From positions 1,240,001-1,304,000 of the forward strand of contig NZ_VFPL01000001.1 of assembly GCF_006716645.1 (NCBI RefSeq): a stretch of 64,000 nucleotides of DNA, written 5' to 3'. The notes under the pieces are model-generated. The model was not told the origin of the DNA, ran no database searches, and was given only the letters and a program-made list of their open reading frames with translations. Every line of letters begins with the position of its first letter. Position 1 is the stretch's first letter. This DNA comes from Arcticibacter tournemirensis (GTDB taxonomy: Bacteria > Bacteroidota > Bacteroidia > Sphingobacteriales > Sphingobacteriaceae). Below, piece by piece: positions 9,786 through 17,843 of the stretch. The translations under genes were made by a program, and so were the position numbers.

Positions 9786-9801
9786 TTACAGCCCATTTGC
9801 A

Positions 9802-10641
9802 TTAATCACATGTGTATTTAATCGTAAACCTGTTCCTGTAGAACGTGGAAATCTTGTCCGGTTTCCCCGGAGATTTGAATATATTTTTAAAAACGCTGAC
9901 AATTGACCGGATTTTTCCCGACGGATCCTTTTCATACTGAAACGTGATGATGTTCACAGGAGCATTTTCCGATTCGTTAGTTTGAGTGGCTTTCACCAAT
10001 TCGTTTTTTGAGGTCTTTCCATAGTAGCCGGGGAGGGTATAGTTATAAGTAAATTGATCCAGCTGAGCATTGATTCCAAACAAAGTGTTTGCTTCCTCAT
10101 TATTATACTCAAATGTTGTCAGCTCTACAATAGAAGATGAATTCCACTTGCCGCTGATCTTTGTAAGATTACCATTGGTGTAAGTCAGCTTGCTCGTATG
10201 GACAGAGGGCTGCCCTACAGTTCCGTCCGATCGGGTAAAGTTATAAGTTGCCACTATTTCAATGAGATAACCTTCCTGGTTATACTTAAATACAGTCGTG
10301 TTATTCGGATCTGCACCAGTATAGCTGCTTATCCTGCCCTGTTCATCAAGCGTAAAATCGATAGTTCCCCCGAATCTCGACTTCATGATCAACTTCCCCG
10401 GACTAAACTGGAAATCGAACGATTTAAAGGCAGTATCCCTTGTAGCATTGGCCTGGATCATCCTGTTCTGATCATCATATTCGAAAGAATAGGTCTGGGT
10501 GTTCTTCCCAATTGAATCAGTTTGTTCAATGCCTGAAACCAGGCATTTTTCATCCGGCTTGTCCGATCTCTCTTCTTTGCTGCAGGCAAAGAGGAATGCG
10601 GCTGCTGAGATAAGGTAGATAAGAGTAAATTTTTTGATCAT
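9802..10641 (-). CDS. DUF4595-like lipoprotein
   Basis: 279 residues with a signal ending in lipobox (FLFAC, Cys20). The rest is a series of beta-hairpin motifs of the type YSFEYDDQNRMIQ, DEQGRISSYTG, FKYNQEGYLIE and LTYTNGNLTKI. These YD-like hairpins typify the DUF4595/DUF4929-type Bacteroidota lipoproteins of unknown function. It probably faces the periplasm or the surface. The next gene on its strand, the SusD-like one, ends 98 bp upstream, so co-transcription is possible. Confidence 0.7.
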   Translation of the reverse strand: MIKKFTLIYLISAAAFLFACSKEERSDKPDEKCLVSGIEQTDSIGKNTQTYSFEYDDQNRMIQANATRDTAFKSFDFQFSPGKLIMKSRFGGTIDFTLDEQGRISSYTGADPNNTTVFKYNQEGYLIEIVATYNFTRSDGTVGQPSVHTSKLTYTNGNLTKISGKWNSSSIVELTTFEYNNEEANTLFGINAQLDQFTYNYTLPGYYGKTSKNELVKATQTNESENAPVNIITFQYEKDPSGKIRSIVSVFKNIFKSPGKPDKISTFYRNRFTIKYTCD

Positions 10642-10739
10642 AAAGTTTATAATAAGCCTAAAGTGTTGAGGGCTAAGATAAGGATTTAATAATATTAAGC
10701 CGGAGGGATATTTTTCGGATGCAATCTGATTAACTCTGT

Positions 10740-12419
10740 CTAGTAGCCCGGATTTTGCTGAAGGTGGGAATTAAGTTGTTGGGCTCTTTCGGGAATGGGT
10801 AACAGAATATGATGAGCTTTAAAGCCCTTATTTCCCAGTACTTCTGCTGCTTTATTCCACCTGATCAGGCTCGTAAAACGATTGCCCTCTCTAAACATTT
10901 CCTGTTTCCAGATACTTTGCAGTTGTGTATATCCTTCTTCTGCATTAGCGAACGGAGTAAATGCGATGTTTCTTCTGCCTGCCAGAATACTAAGAGTAGA
11001 GGATGCTTCCGCGTATTGGCGTGTTGCTAATTGAGCTTCGGCCATGATCAGGTATATCTCCGTGAGACGTAAAATTGAATGAAAGCGCCCCCTGCCAAAT
11101 GTTTCGTAGAAATAAGTTTCCTGGTTTGCTTGGTTAACATTCCAGAGGATCTCTTTATCACTCAAACTTTCGAATACTGCATTTGCGTTCGATGAGAATA
11201 AATACTTATTACTGTTTATTACTTCAGTAGTGTATTGGTAAGCACCGTTATAATCTTTTTTTGTAATCGCCAGTTTGGCCAAAAGACCGGCTGCTGCGGC
11301 TTTACTGAGCCTGTAACGGTCACTTTCGGGCCAGCTAAGAGGCAAAATGCGGTGTGCTTCTTCCAGGTCGTTGTTAACCTGTTGAAATACAGTTGCCTGG
11401 AATTGTGTAACAGGCGAAATCGTAGCAGATAGGTTTGTAGACGTGATTACAGGCACGTTGCCAAAATAGCTTCCCAGCATGAGGTACACATATCCCCTGA
11501 GTCCTTTTGCTTCTGCAGTAAATAATTCTTTTTCAGCTGACGGGAGATCAATATAAGAGGCGTAATAAATCACGGTATTGATCCTGGTAACTGCAGAAAA
11601 TGCAGTATTCCAAAGCGTTAATATGGAGCCTTCAGAAGCGTCAAAAGAAAAGTCGTCAAAATGTCTGTAACCTGTTAAGCTGCCTGTCCCATCAGCATCG
11701 TCGCTCAACACGGCATCTGTTGCGTTAAATTGTTTCTGCACATCATAAATGCTTAAATATGCGGCGTTTAAGGCGAATTTCAGGTCGGTAGCATTTTTGA
11801 CAATTGGCGCAGATCCTGAATTGTCAATGGCTCCTATAATGATTTTTGTAGCAGGAGTTCCATTCATCCCTACAGATATACTGGCATAGGGAAGCTCGGC
11901 AAGATCGGCTTCGTTTACAATCCCGTCACCGTTTATATCTTTTCTTTTAAAGTTTCCGGGCTTGGCATACGCCTGGCCGGGACTATTGTTAATTTCCTGC
12001 TCGGATTGAAAAAGGCCTTCCAATGCGAAACCTTGTGGTAATCCCGAAGCAGAAGTGCCTGTAGCAACTACGTTGCTGAGGATTTTTCCCGCCCGTTCCT
12101 TTTCTGCAACAATAAAATAGCTTCCGGGTGCTGCATTGATAACAACACTTCCATTAATATCAGTTTTTTGACTTTTAAAGGCCCTCTTATCTTTATAATC
12201 CTGTTTACTTAAATAGAGCGAAACTGTTGCTGATTCTGCCGGTCGTCCATCGGGGAAGTCTGCAGACCATTGGGTTGCATCATACACTTCGATCGTTAAA
12301 CTTTCCTCATTTGAGGCGTCCTTTTTGCAGGAGCCAAGATGGCAGGAGAAGAAAATCAGTAATAGGACCTTTAAAGATGCTTTTACTTTGATGTTTTTTG
12401 AGAAGGCATGATAAGACAT
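10740..12419 (-). CDS. Orphan SusD-like lipoprotein with N-terminal extension
   Basis: 559 residues. Lipobox HLGSC (Cys31). An extra N-terminal beta domain (about 40-125) resembles carboxypeptidase-regulatory-like folds. A calcium-loop motif DINGDGIVNEADL (161-173, dockerin/EF-hand-like) comes next, then the RagB/SusD helical body (about 205-559, with RINTVIYYASYIDLPSAEKE and AKGLRGYVYLMLGSYF). It ends like SusD proteins (ERAQQLNSHLQQNPGY). No SusC lies next to it on either side, which is unusual. It may bind a ligand without a dedicated transporter, or the SusC may have been lost. Confidence 0.85.
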   Translation of the reverse strand: MSYHAFSKNIKVKASLKVLLLIFFSCHLGSCKKDASNEESLTIEVYDATQWSADFPDGRPAESATVSLYLSKQDYKDKRAFKSQKTDINGSVVINAAPGSYFIVAEKERAGKILSNVVATGTSASGLPQGFALEGLFQSEQEINNSPGQAYAKPGNFKRKDINGDGIVNEADLAELPYASISVGMNGTPATKIIIGAIDNSGSAPIVKNATDLKFALNAAYLSIYDVQKQFNATDAVLSDDADGTGSLTGYRHFDDFSFDASEGSILTLWNTAFSAVTRINTVIYYASYIDLPSAEKELFTAEAKGLRGYVYLMLGSYFGNVPVITSTNLSATISPVTQFQATVFQQVNNDLEEAHRILPLSWPESDRYRLSKAAAAGLLAKLAITKKDYNGAYQYTTEVINSNKYLFSSNANAVFESLSDKEILWNVNQANQETYFYETFGRGRFHSILRLTEIYLIMAEAQLATRQYAEASSTLSILAGRRNIAFTPFANAEEGYTQLQSIWKQEMFREGNRFTSLIRWNKAAEVLGNKGFKAHHILLPIPERAQQLNSHLQQNPGY

Positions 12420-12682
12420 CAGTGAATTATTTTGAAACCAATGTATGTATTAGTTTCCTTCTGTGCAAGTAAGAAGAACGCGTTTTGAGTAAGGGCATTT
12501 CAGGTAAGAAATCGGGCAGATATTCCATTTTGTATTTTGTTGAATTTCAGCATAGTATTTGATGTTTTGCGTATGGAGCAGCTTTCTGTCATCAAAGCTG
12601 TAAAGAAAGAAATGAAAAGCGAGTTCTTTGTAGCGCTTTCTCAAGTTCATCCGTAATTGCAGAAATTATAAACTCCATAATT

Positions 12683-13090
12683 GTGAAAACATTAAGCTAT
12701 GTATTACTTACGCTGATTTCCGTAATAACCTTATCATGCGAACGGGGAGATGGTCCGGACGGGTTGGACAGGACGGCGCTGTTAGGAAAGTGGAGGTTAT
12801 CCGAGTCCCTGGCTGACCCCGGAGATGGAAGCGGACGCTGGAAACCAGTGGATGAAGAGTATAGTAAAAAGATCGTGGAATTTAAACGGAATGGTAAACT
12901 CGGAGGTACAGCATTTGGCGATCTCAACCAATATGTTATCAAAGACAGCGTCACGATCACCTTTTTAAAAGCAAACAAAAAAGAACAAGAATATTGGTAT
13001 TCAATTAAAGATGACACTCTTGCCATGGGCCCGACATGGCCAACACACTGCCTCGAACCATGTGGGATGCGATTTGTGAAGGTAAAATAA
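12683..13090 (+). CDS. Small lipocalin-like lipoprotein
   Basis: 135 residues from a GTG start. Signal and lipobox (LSC, Cys19). The mature part has the pattern of lipocalin-like Bacteroidota lipoproteins: LLGKWRLSESLADPGDG, then IVEFKRNGKLGG, then WYSIKDDTLAMG. It ends in a Cys-containing tail (THCLEPCGMRFVKVK). A relic of the same tail occurs at 44070-44126. Function unknown; surface or periplasmic location inferred. Confidence 0.65.
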   Translation: MKTLSYVLLTLISVITLSCERGDGPDGLDRTALLGKWRLSESLADPGDGSGRWKPVDEEYSKKIVEFKRNGKLGGTAFGDLNQYVIKDSVTITFLKANKKEQEYWYSIKDDTLAMGPTWPTHCLEPCGMRFVKVK

Positions 13091-13106
13091 TAAGAAAATA
13101 TAACTA

Positions 13107-13114
13107 TATTTTTG
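13107..13114 (+). promoter_or_regulatory. -7 box TATTTTTG
   Basis: Matches TAnnTTTG and sits 22 bp before the ATG at 13137. Its neighbourhood is nearly identical to the promoter of the small gene at 44250. Confidence 0.5.
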
Positions 13115-13136
13115 CACTACCTATTTCCCAAATACA

Positions 13137-13607
13137 ATGAAAAGAGAGGTATACAAACTTCATTTTTATACTCAGTATAATCAATTCTATATAGTCGATA
13201 AAGACGCCTCATTGGATACTGCGTCAACAGACCTTTGGCCTGATGACGCAGTATCGGAGCGCTTAGGGATTGTGGAAGGAACAATAGGGGTGTACACTGA
13301 GTGTTATGGCCCGGTTAAAGGCGAACTTGAAATATTGGACGAGCCAGGCAGAGGTGAATATAAGAAATATGATCATGTAGTGGAAGGCGGGATAGATGTA
13401 GTTTCTGGAGTTTTGCAAATACAAGATTGCCCAAATTCTTCTGTACAATTAGAATTAAAAGTGAACCCTGGACAATATAGAGTAAGAGTTTATTCTTCAA
13501 ATCTTGCAAGTGTGCAAGGCGATGAGGGCGATGATTATTATAAAATAGAGATTTGGCCAGAGAAAAAAGGTATTACTCGAAAAGTATTGAAACAATATAA
13601 CCCTTAA
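13137..13607 (+). CDS. Hypothetical cytosolic protein, ComJ-like
   Basis: 156 residues, acidic, no signal peptide. The layout (FYTQYNQFYIVDKD, then DLWPDDAVSERLGIVEGTIG, then YDHVVEGGIDVVSG, then a beta-rich end NPGQYRVRVYSSNL) resembles ComJ, the inhibitor of the B. subtilis nuclease NucA, and related immunity-like proteins. The resemblance is from memory and is moderate. If right, it would be an orphan inhibitor, since no nuclease gene is adjacent. It has its own promoter 47 nt downstream of the lipocalin-like gene. Confidence 0.5.
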   Translation: MKREVYKLHFYTQYNQFYIVDKDASLDTASTDLWPDDAVSERLGIVEGTIGVYTECYGPVKGELEILDEPGRGEYKKYDHVVEGGIDVVSGVLQIQDCPNSSVQLELKVNPGQYRVRVYSSNLASVQGDEGDDYYKIEIWPEKKGITRKVLKQYNP

Positions 13608-13610
13608 AGC

Positions 13611-13737
13611 CCTATTCTGACGGCCATCGTCGATACCTCCGTTCTGCCAGCCCAATCCATTTCCGGTAAAATAACCAACAGTAAAATTCCAGGGATCTTC
13701 GATGGCAGACATTTGCCAGTTGGCAGAAATTTTGTAT
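13611..13737 (-). pseudogene. Short coding relic
   Basis: On the minus strand the segment reads without stops as KYKISANWQMSAIEDPWNFT and onward through GYFTGNGLGWQNGG, clearly coding in style, but no start or end belongs to it. It is wedged between the ComJ-like gene and the vapB promoter. I do not recognise the parent protein. Confidence 0.4.
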
Positions 13738-13799
13738 TTTCATATATTACAATCCAATCATTAGCATAATTATTGTTCTGAATATTTGTAAATTTGAAT

Positions 13800-14015
13800 A
13801 TGGAAAGGTTGACCATCAGTATCCCCGCAGCAAAAAGCTCTCTGGTAAAGCAGATCCTAAAGGAGTTTGGTGTTGTTATACAGCCTGAAAAACAAACGGA
13901 CATATCAGAATTCAGGAAAAAGTTGGCTAATGTCTCTGTTTGGTCTGATGACGACGTTAAGGTTTTTGAAGAAGGTAAAAGGGCTTTCGAAAACTTAAAG
14001 CCCCAACAATGGTAG
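13800..14015 (+). CDS. VapB-type antitoxin
   Basis: 71 residues from the ATG at 13800; a TTG two codons earlier is less likely. N-terminal MERLTISIPAAKSSLVKQIL is the beta-strand and helix of a ribbon-helix-helix-like DNA-binding region. The acidic C-terminal tail (SDDDVKVFEEGKRAFENL) suits toxin wrapping. It overlaps the vapC start by 7 nt, the standard translationally coupled arrangement. TAAATTTG and AATATTTG lie just upstream, so promoter and start are very close. Confidence 0.75.
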   Translation: MERLTISIPAAKSSLVKQILKEFGVVIQPEKQTDISEFRKKLANVSVWSDDDVKVFEEGKRAFENLKPQQW

Positions 14016-14383
14016 CGGATACTGGAATTTTCATTGAGCACCTCCGGGCAAAAGACAAACTATCAACTACCCTTTACAAGATATCTGAAAATACCAGCAT
14101 TTTTATTTCTGCAGTCACAGTGTACGAACTTTACATGGGAGCTACCACTAAAGAGAAAGAACAGGACGTTTCGGTAATAACTGAGAACTTTATCGTACTT
14201 CCTTTTACAGATGCAGTAGCTCAGAAAGCAGCAGAAATTTACCACAAGCTTCGGTTAAGCAATCAAATGATCGAGTTTCGGGATATTTTTATCGCAGCAA
14301 CGTGTATCGTTAATGAACTTCCATTAGTTACACTCAATAAAAAACATTTCAAGCGAATTGAAGGATTAAAGATTCTGCGATAG
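14009..14383 (+). CDS. VapC-type PIN-domain ribonuclease toxin
   Basis: 124 residues, normal VapC length. PIN acidic residues are visible: D4 in VADTGIFIEHL, E40 in VTVYELYMG, D92 in EFRDIFIAATC, and the closing LVTLNKKHFKRIEGL. It should cut RNA in a metal-dependent way and be neutralised by the upstream antitoxin. The reading frame looks intact. The gene is followed at once by an Rpn relic, so its 3' flank is a recombination joint. Confidence 0.85.
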   Translation: MVADTGIFIEHLRAKDKLSTTLYKISENTSIFISAVTVYELYMGATTKEKEQDVSVITENFIVLPFTDAVAQKAAEIYHKLRLSNQMIEFRDIFIAATCIVNELPLVTLNKKHFKRIEGLKILR

Positions 14384-14482
14384 AAGGAGTACCACAGTGG
14401 CAACCAGAGAATATTTCCTTGATAAAGCTAAAAAAAGGCTTGGAGTTAGGTCATCAGCAAGGTATAGAAAAAGGTACTGAGG
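14384..14482 (+). pseudogene. Relic tail of an Rpn-type nuclease gene
   Basis: The DNA from AAGGAGTACCACAGTGG through ATATTTCCTTGATAAAGC matches, with few changes, 24178-24300 inside the intact Rpn-type gene at 23456-24415, where it encodes TREYLLDKAKREGIEQG. Frames are broken. The relic starts immediately after the vapC stop codon. Confidence 0.75.
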
Positions 14483-14527
14483 GTGAGAGCCTCCCTTTAC
14501 AGACTCACAGAATTTCTATTTTGCAAG

Positions 14528-14728
14528 CTATTTTTTCTTCTGACCAGGTAAACCAACGCGTTCTAAAATTATCCTGGCTTTAGCAGCTTTCTCTATAAAA
14601 AAAGGTTCGCCAGCATAACTTTTTACATTGTCGTTAACCACAGCTCGCGCTTGCTCGTGTTTGTGAATCTCCTTCTTATTTAACACCTGACATAGCATGT
14701 CCTTTTTAATATAACCAAATATACTCAA
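14528..14728 (-). CDS. Small basic hypothetical protein
   Basis: 66 residues, Lys/Arg-rich, ending GLPGQKKK. It begins 7 nt after the DarG-like stop, so it could be translated from the same mRNA. I do not recognise it. Composition is plausible for a protein (KAAKARIILERVGLPGQ), but the open frame is short and may be incidental. Confidence 0.35.
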   Translation of the reverse strand: MSIFGYIKKDMLCQVLNKKEIHKHEQARAVVNDNVKSYAGEPFFIEKAAKARIILERVGLPGQKKK

Positions 14729-14735
14729 TTAACAT

Positions 14736-15605
14736 CTAAAGAGAAGTTAACGATGTTTTGTGATTTTGTAAGTGTTCGTAAGCCCGTAGTATGCTTTCTT
14801 CCCTAAAAAGATCTTTTTTTCGATTTGTCCATAATGCTCCAATAACATCTTTTACAGAATATTGGGGGTGTTGTGCCAGAATAAAATCAACGGATGCCAG
14901 GATTTCCAAAGAAAGCTCGGATGTGAAGTTTTTGAGAAAAAGCAGCATTCTCTGCAGTCTATCCCGATCCTCATCATTCATACTTCCAACATACCTGTTT
15001 ACCTCGTCCCAGGTTTTGTAGTTCAACTTAAGCGGCTCAAACGGAGTCGCCTGACCTTGCTCTAGACCTTTTAAATAAACGCCGTTAAGATGATAAAGCA
15101 CTTTCTCGACACCCACAGCATAGGGTCCATAAAGATGTGGTTTAAAGTCCAGCCGCAGTTTTTGGCCCATGCGTTGGAGAAAATAGGCTAGCTTATTTGC
15201 GGCGAAGAGACTGCTGTATTCACCAAAGCTCTCTAAGCCTCCATTGCCCGCACCAAGTGGCGGGATGGCAATACTCTGAATATTTTCATCTATAATAAGC
15301 TTCCGCAAGGCATTTAGTCCCTCTGTAATATACTCATATCTGGATGGATATCGCCAGTGTACTTTGGTTGGGAAGTTAATGATAAATTTCTTCCCGTATA
15401 GTAAATTCGAGTCCCAAACAGGAAGTAGTTTCCCTGGTGCCAGTGCCTTGTTTTTACAAGCTTCAACATAAACCTTATTGTTGTGGGGGAAAGCCTCTTT
15501 GAACTGTAAGGCAATTCCCTTACCCATTACACCTACGGTGTTAACGGTATTCACCAATGCTTGTACATCAGCTTTTAATAAATACCCTGTAACGAGTTCG
15601 ATCAT
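14736..15605 (-). CDS. DarG-like macrodomain antitoxin, no DarT beside it
   Basis: 289 residues from the ATG at 15603-15605; a TTG one codon earlier is possible. The macrodomain covers 1 to about 150 with ADP-ribose loops NTVNTVGVMGKGIALQFK and PPLGAGNGGLESFG. The C-terminal part starts HLYGPYAVGVEKVLYHLNGVY, as in DarG. DarG removes the ADP-ribose that DarT places on thymidine in DNA and also binds DarT. Normally darT lies directly upstream in the operon; here the 390 bp upstream hold no darT. It is either an orphan antitoxin (anti-DarT defence) or the remains of a pair. Confidence 0.8.
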   Translation of the reverse strand: MIELVTGYLLKADVQALVNTVNTVGVMGKGIALQFKEAFPHNNKVYVEACKNKALAPGKLLPVWDSNLLYGKKFIINFPTKVHWRYPSRYEYITEGLNALRKLIIDENIQSIAIPPLGAGNGGLESFGEYSSLFAANKLAYFLQRMGQKLRLDFKPHLYGPYAVGVEKVLYHLNGVYLKGLEQGQATPFEPLKLNYKTWDEVNRYVGSMNDEDRDRLQRMLLFLKNFTSELSLEILASVDFILAQHPQYSVKDVIGALWTNRKKDLFREESILRAYEHLQNHKTSLTSL

Positions 15606-15668
15606 CAAAAAAAGGAATATGAGGCCAGTTATTCCGATGTGTTATTCGGTAACAAATTTCTTGTTTTC

Positions 15669-15703
15669 AATGAAATCATTAGAAGTTCCCTAATAATTTC
15701 ATT
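15669..15703. repeat. Inverted repeat upstream of the DarG-like gene
   Basis: AATGAAATCATTAG (15669-15682) and CTAATAATTTCATT (15690-15703) are reverse complements in 13 of 14 positions around a 7-nt spacer. It lies about 65-100 bp upstream of the DarG-like start, so it may be its operator. The rest of 15606-15997 is AT-rich and I see no gene in it. An 18-bp stretch (15837-15854) recurs at 38373. Confidence 0.5.
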
Positions 15704-15997
15704 AAACTATCTACACAGACTGCTCAGCGCTCGATCTTAAGGTAATATTACAAAATAACTCTATATTTTCTCTTCGAGCAATCTAAAAACCTCTGTCTTT
15801 ATTAGATTAACCTGAACACGCTGCCATTTATCTTCCATTTTATTAATTGCCTGCTAACTGAACGAACGTTCTCATTATTTAAAAAATTATCTCGTGTCAG
15901 ATTAAGTGAGTAGAAAATAAGTGTTTCTAAAAGTGACGCAGATCAAATTCTGTAAGCCTAAACTTTTTAAGTTTGAATAAACAAAAAATCACCCGCC

Positions 15998-16837
15998 ATG
16001 TTAACAACGCCTGAAGAGGCAGACTTATCAAACCGGTACGATAAAATAATGAAGGAGAACCAGGACGAAGCCCTCCCTGGGATCATTAAGCACGTACTGG
16101 GAATCAATATCGTTAAAAAAGAGGTCCTTACCAGCAAGCTTCAGCAAACGAAAGAGCGGGAAGCTGACCGTTTAACAAAGGTAACAGACGGCAGCGGAAA
16201 AACCTATATTCTGAATATAGAGTGGCAGTCGCGGAATGATGCAAATATGCTATCAAGAATGCTTGAATACCGGGTGATGGCCCGGAGAAAATACCAGTTG
16301 CCGGTAAAACAGTATGTTCTTTATATGGGGAGCGAAAAGCTAACCATGAAAGATTGCATCGATGAAGAGGACCTTCAGTACCGATACCGGATCGTCAGCC
16401 TCTCAGAGATTGATTATAAATTCTTTCTAAAGTCAAACAAACCCGAGCAAAAAGTATTAGCAGTATTGGGAGAGTTCGGAAAGGATTCGGCAGAGCAGGT
16501 AATCGGGCAGATCCTGACGGGTATCCGCACGGAAGCAGAGAGTGATCTTTCAAAGAACAAATATTTCAACCAGTTGCGAATTTTAGCGCAATTACGTAAT
16601 TTAGTAGAACAATTCAATACAGCCATGGAATCGGTTAGCACATTTTTCAAAGAAGAAAAAGACCCTTTATATCGCAAAGGGATAGTAAGAGGCATTGAAA
16701 AAGAGCGGGCTAAAGCGGAGCGGGAAAAGAAGGATGAAAAATTAGCTATAGCCCGTGAATTTAAAAAATTAGGAGTTGCCGTTGCAGATATAGCAAAAGG
16801 TACAGGTTTGCCCATAGCAGAGATAGAAAAGCTTTAA
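15998..16837 (+). CDS. Rpn-type PD-(D/E)XK nuclease / transposase-like protein
   Basis: 279 residues. The PD-(D/E)XK core is visible: an acidic D57 (EADRLTKVTDG), then a strand ILNIEWQ with E75 and Q77, as in the recombination-promoting nuclease (Rpn, formerly transposase_31/DUF4351) superfamily. Typical of the family, a charged coiled-coil segment (about 226-250, KERAKAEREKKDEK) precedes a C-terminal helix-turn-helix-like tail (GVAVADIAKGTGLPIAEIEKL). Rpn proteins cut DNA and promote recA-independent recombination. The frame is intact and a terminator follows. It belongs to a different subfamily from the copies at 18696, 23456 and 27211. Confidence 0.8.
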   Translation: MLTTPEEADLSNRYDKIMKENQDEALPGIIKHVLGINIVKKEVLTSKLQQTKEREADRLTKVTDGSGKTYILNIEWQSRNDANMLSRMLEYRVMARRKYQLPVKQYVLYMGSEKLTMKDCIDEEDLQYRYRIVSLSEIDYKFFLKSNKPEQKVLAVLGEFGKDSAEQVIGQILTGIRTEAESDLSKNKYFNQLRILAQLRNLVEQFNTAMESVSTFFKEEKDPLYRKGIVRGIEKERAKAEREKKDEKLAIAREFKKLGVAVADIAKGTGLPIAEIEKL

Positions 16838-16862
16838 CAGTCTCTTTCATTCAAAAAATATC

Positions 16863-16894
16863 AGGCATCTGTTTAATTCACAGGTGCCTTTTTT
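16863..16894 (+). terminator. Intrinsic terminator
   Basis: AGGCATCTGT (16863-16872) pairs with ACAGGTGCCT (16880-16889) over a 7-nt loop, one G-U pair, followed by T6. It is 25 bp after the Rpn-type stop. The following 270 bp up to 17169 show no gene I can support. Confidence 0.8.
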
Positions 16895-17168
16895 GTGCGG
16901 AAGCTCCGGTTAATTTAAACCGGCATTGCGCAGCTTTTCCTAATCCGGGTGGTAGCGTCCGTCCGAATAAGCAGCGCTATTTCAATTCTTCTTAACCTGC
17001 CGCTTGGGTATTTCGCCTGGAAGAGGTTTATCAGGAAGGAAATCTTTTATCGAGAATATAAATGGGACAACCTCAACTACTCCCAACCCTGTACCGGAGT
17101 CGCTAAGGCCCCCAACGTCTGATACTAAATGGAATCCTTATTTGAATTCCATATTTAATCCCTAATAG

Positions 17169-17687
17169 ATGAAAAAAATATTATCAATAATAACGTCAAT
17201 AGTTGTAGTTGGATGTGGATATAAAGGGCAGGATAAGGTTGCAAAGAATGATTCTGTCGTTGGTCAAAATGTTTATCTTCAGGAGAATAAAAAAAACGAT
17301 TCGCCAGTCGAACTTGATAGCACAGCAACGCATCAGGGCGCGTTTGACTACATCCTTTCTTTGCATTTAAAGGATACGATAGATACGGTTTACCGGATAC
17401 AAAATCAGGATAATAGTGTTGAAATGGTAAAAAAGTATTCTACAACCAGTGGTCAACACACTTATGATTGTTTTGAAATTGCGGATTTACCCACCGGGCT
17501 TACCTGGAACATCTTCTACGATAAAAAGGATACAGTGTTCTATATTACTGATAAATATGATGTTCAGGCACTCGGTGATACGATTGAACGCAGTAGTATA
17601 AACTTTAAACTAAAAACTGCGACGGTTGTGTCGACTGTTAATGAAACTAGGTACAAGGTAAATCTAGCCAAGATCTGGCCTAAATAA
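17169..17687 (+). CDS. Hypothetical lipoprotein (full-length copy)
   Basis: 172 residues with a short signal and lipobox (VVVGC, Cys16). A Lys/Asn-rich linker is followed by a folded part (about 55-172) with DTVYRIQNQDNSVEMVKKYS and FYITDKYDVQALGDTIE. No known family recognised. The C-terminal two thirds are duplicated at 25893-26204, where the 5' end is missing. It is followed after 9 nt by a 45-codon frame and then by a second lipoprotein, so the three may form an operon. Confidence 0.6.
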   Translation: MKKILSIITSIVVVGCGYKGQDKVAKNDSVVGQNVYLQENKKNDSPVELDSTATHQGAFDYILSLHLKDTIDTVYRIQNQDNSVEMVKKYSTTSGQHTYDCFEIADLPTGLTWNIFYDKKDTVFYITDKYDVQALGDTIERSSINFKLKTATVVSTVNETRYKVNLAKIWPK

Positions 17688-17696
17688 TAGATTATC

Positions 17697-17834
17697 ATGA
17701 GTTCCTTACCGTCATCCCGTTTTCCTACCCCTACTTCACTTACGGGATCATTTGATCATTATATACTTGGTATATTTTCTATTCAGCCAAACGGCGAGAA
17801 ATTATATCCTTATGACGAACTAATAGGATTTTAG
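17697..17834 (+). CDS. 45-residue hypothetical ORF, duplicated
   Basis: ATG at 17697, begins MSSLPSSRFPTPTSLTGSF, ends DELIGF. It lies 9 nt after the first lipoprotein gene and 9 nt before the second. The other copy at 26214-26351 differs by one residue, but that only reflects the recent duplication. It may be the tail of a lost gene rather than a working peptide. Confidence 0.35.
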   Translation: MSSLPSSRFPTPTSLTGSFDHYILGIFSIQPNGEKLYPYDELIGF

Positions 17835-17843
17835 CAAGTAAAA

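Noticed and set aside
12450-12650. 66-codon minus-strand frame upstream of the orphan SusD-like gene
   Set aside because: Composition rich in Tyr, Lys and Cys with no family features or signal; probably the 5' leader of the SusD-like gene.
16900-17168. Possible short coding frames and a CCGGTT/AACCGG palindrome
   Set aside because: Neither frame has a start or recognisable features and the palindrome is imperfect and short.
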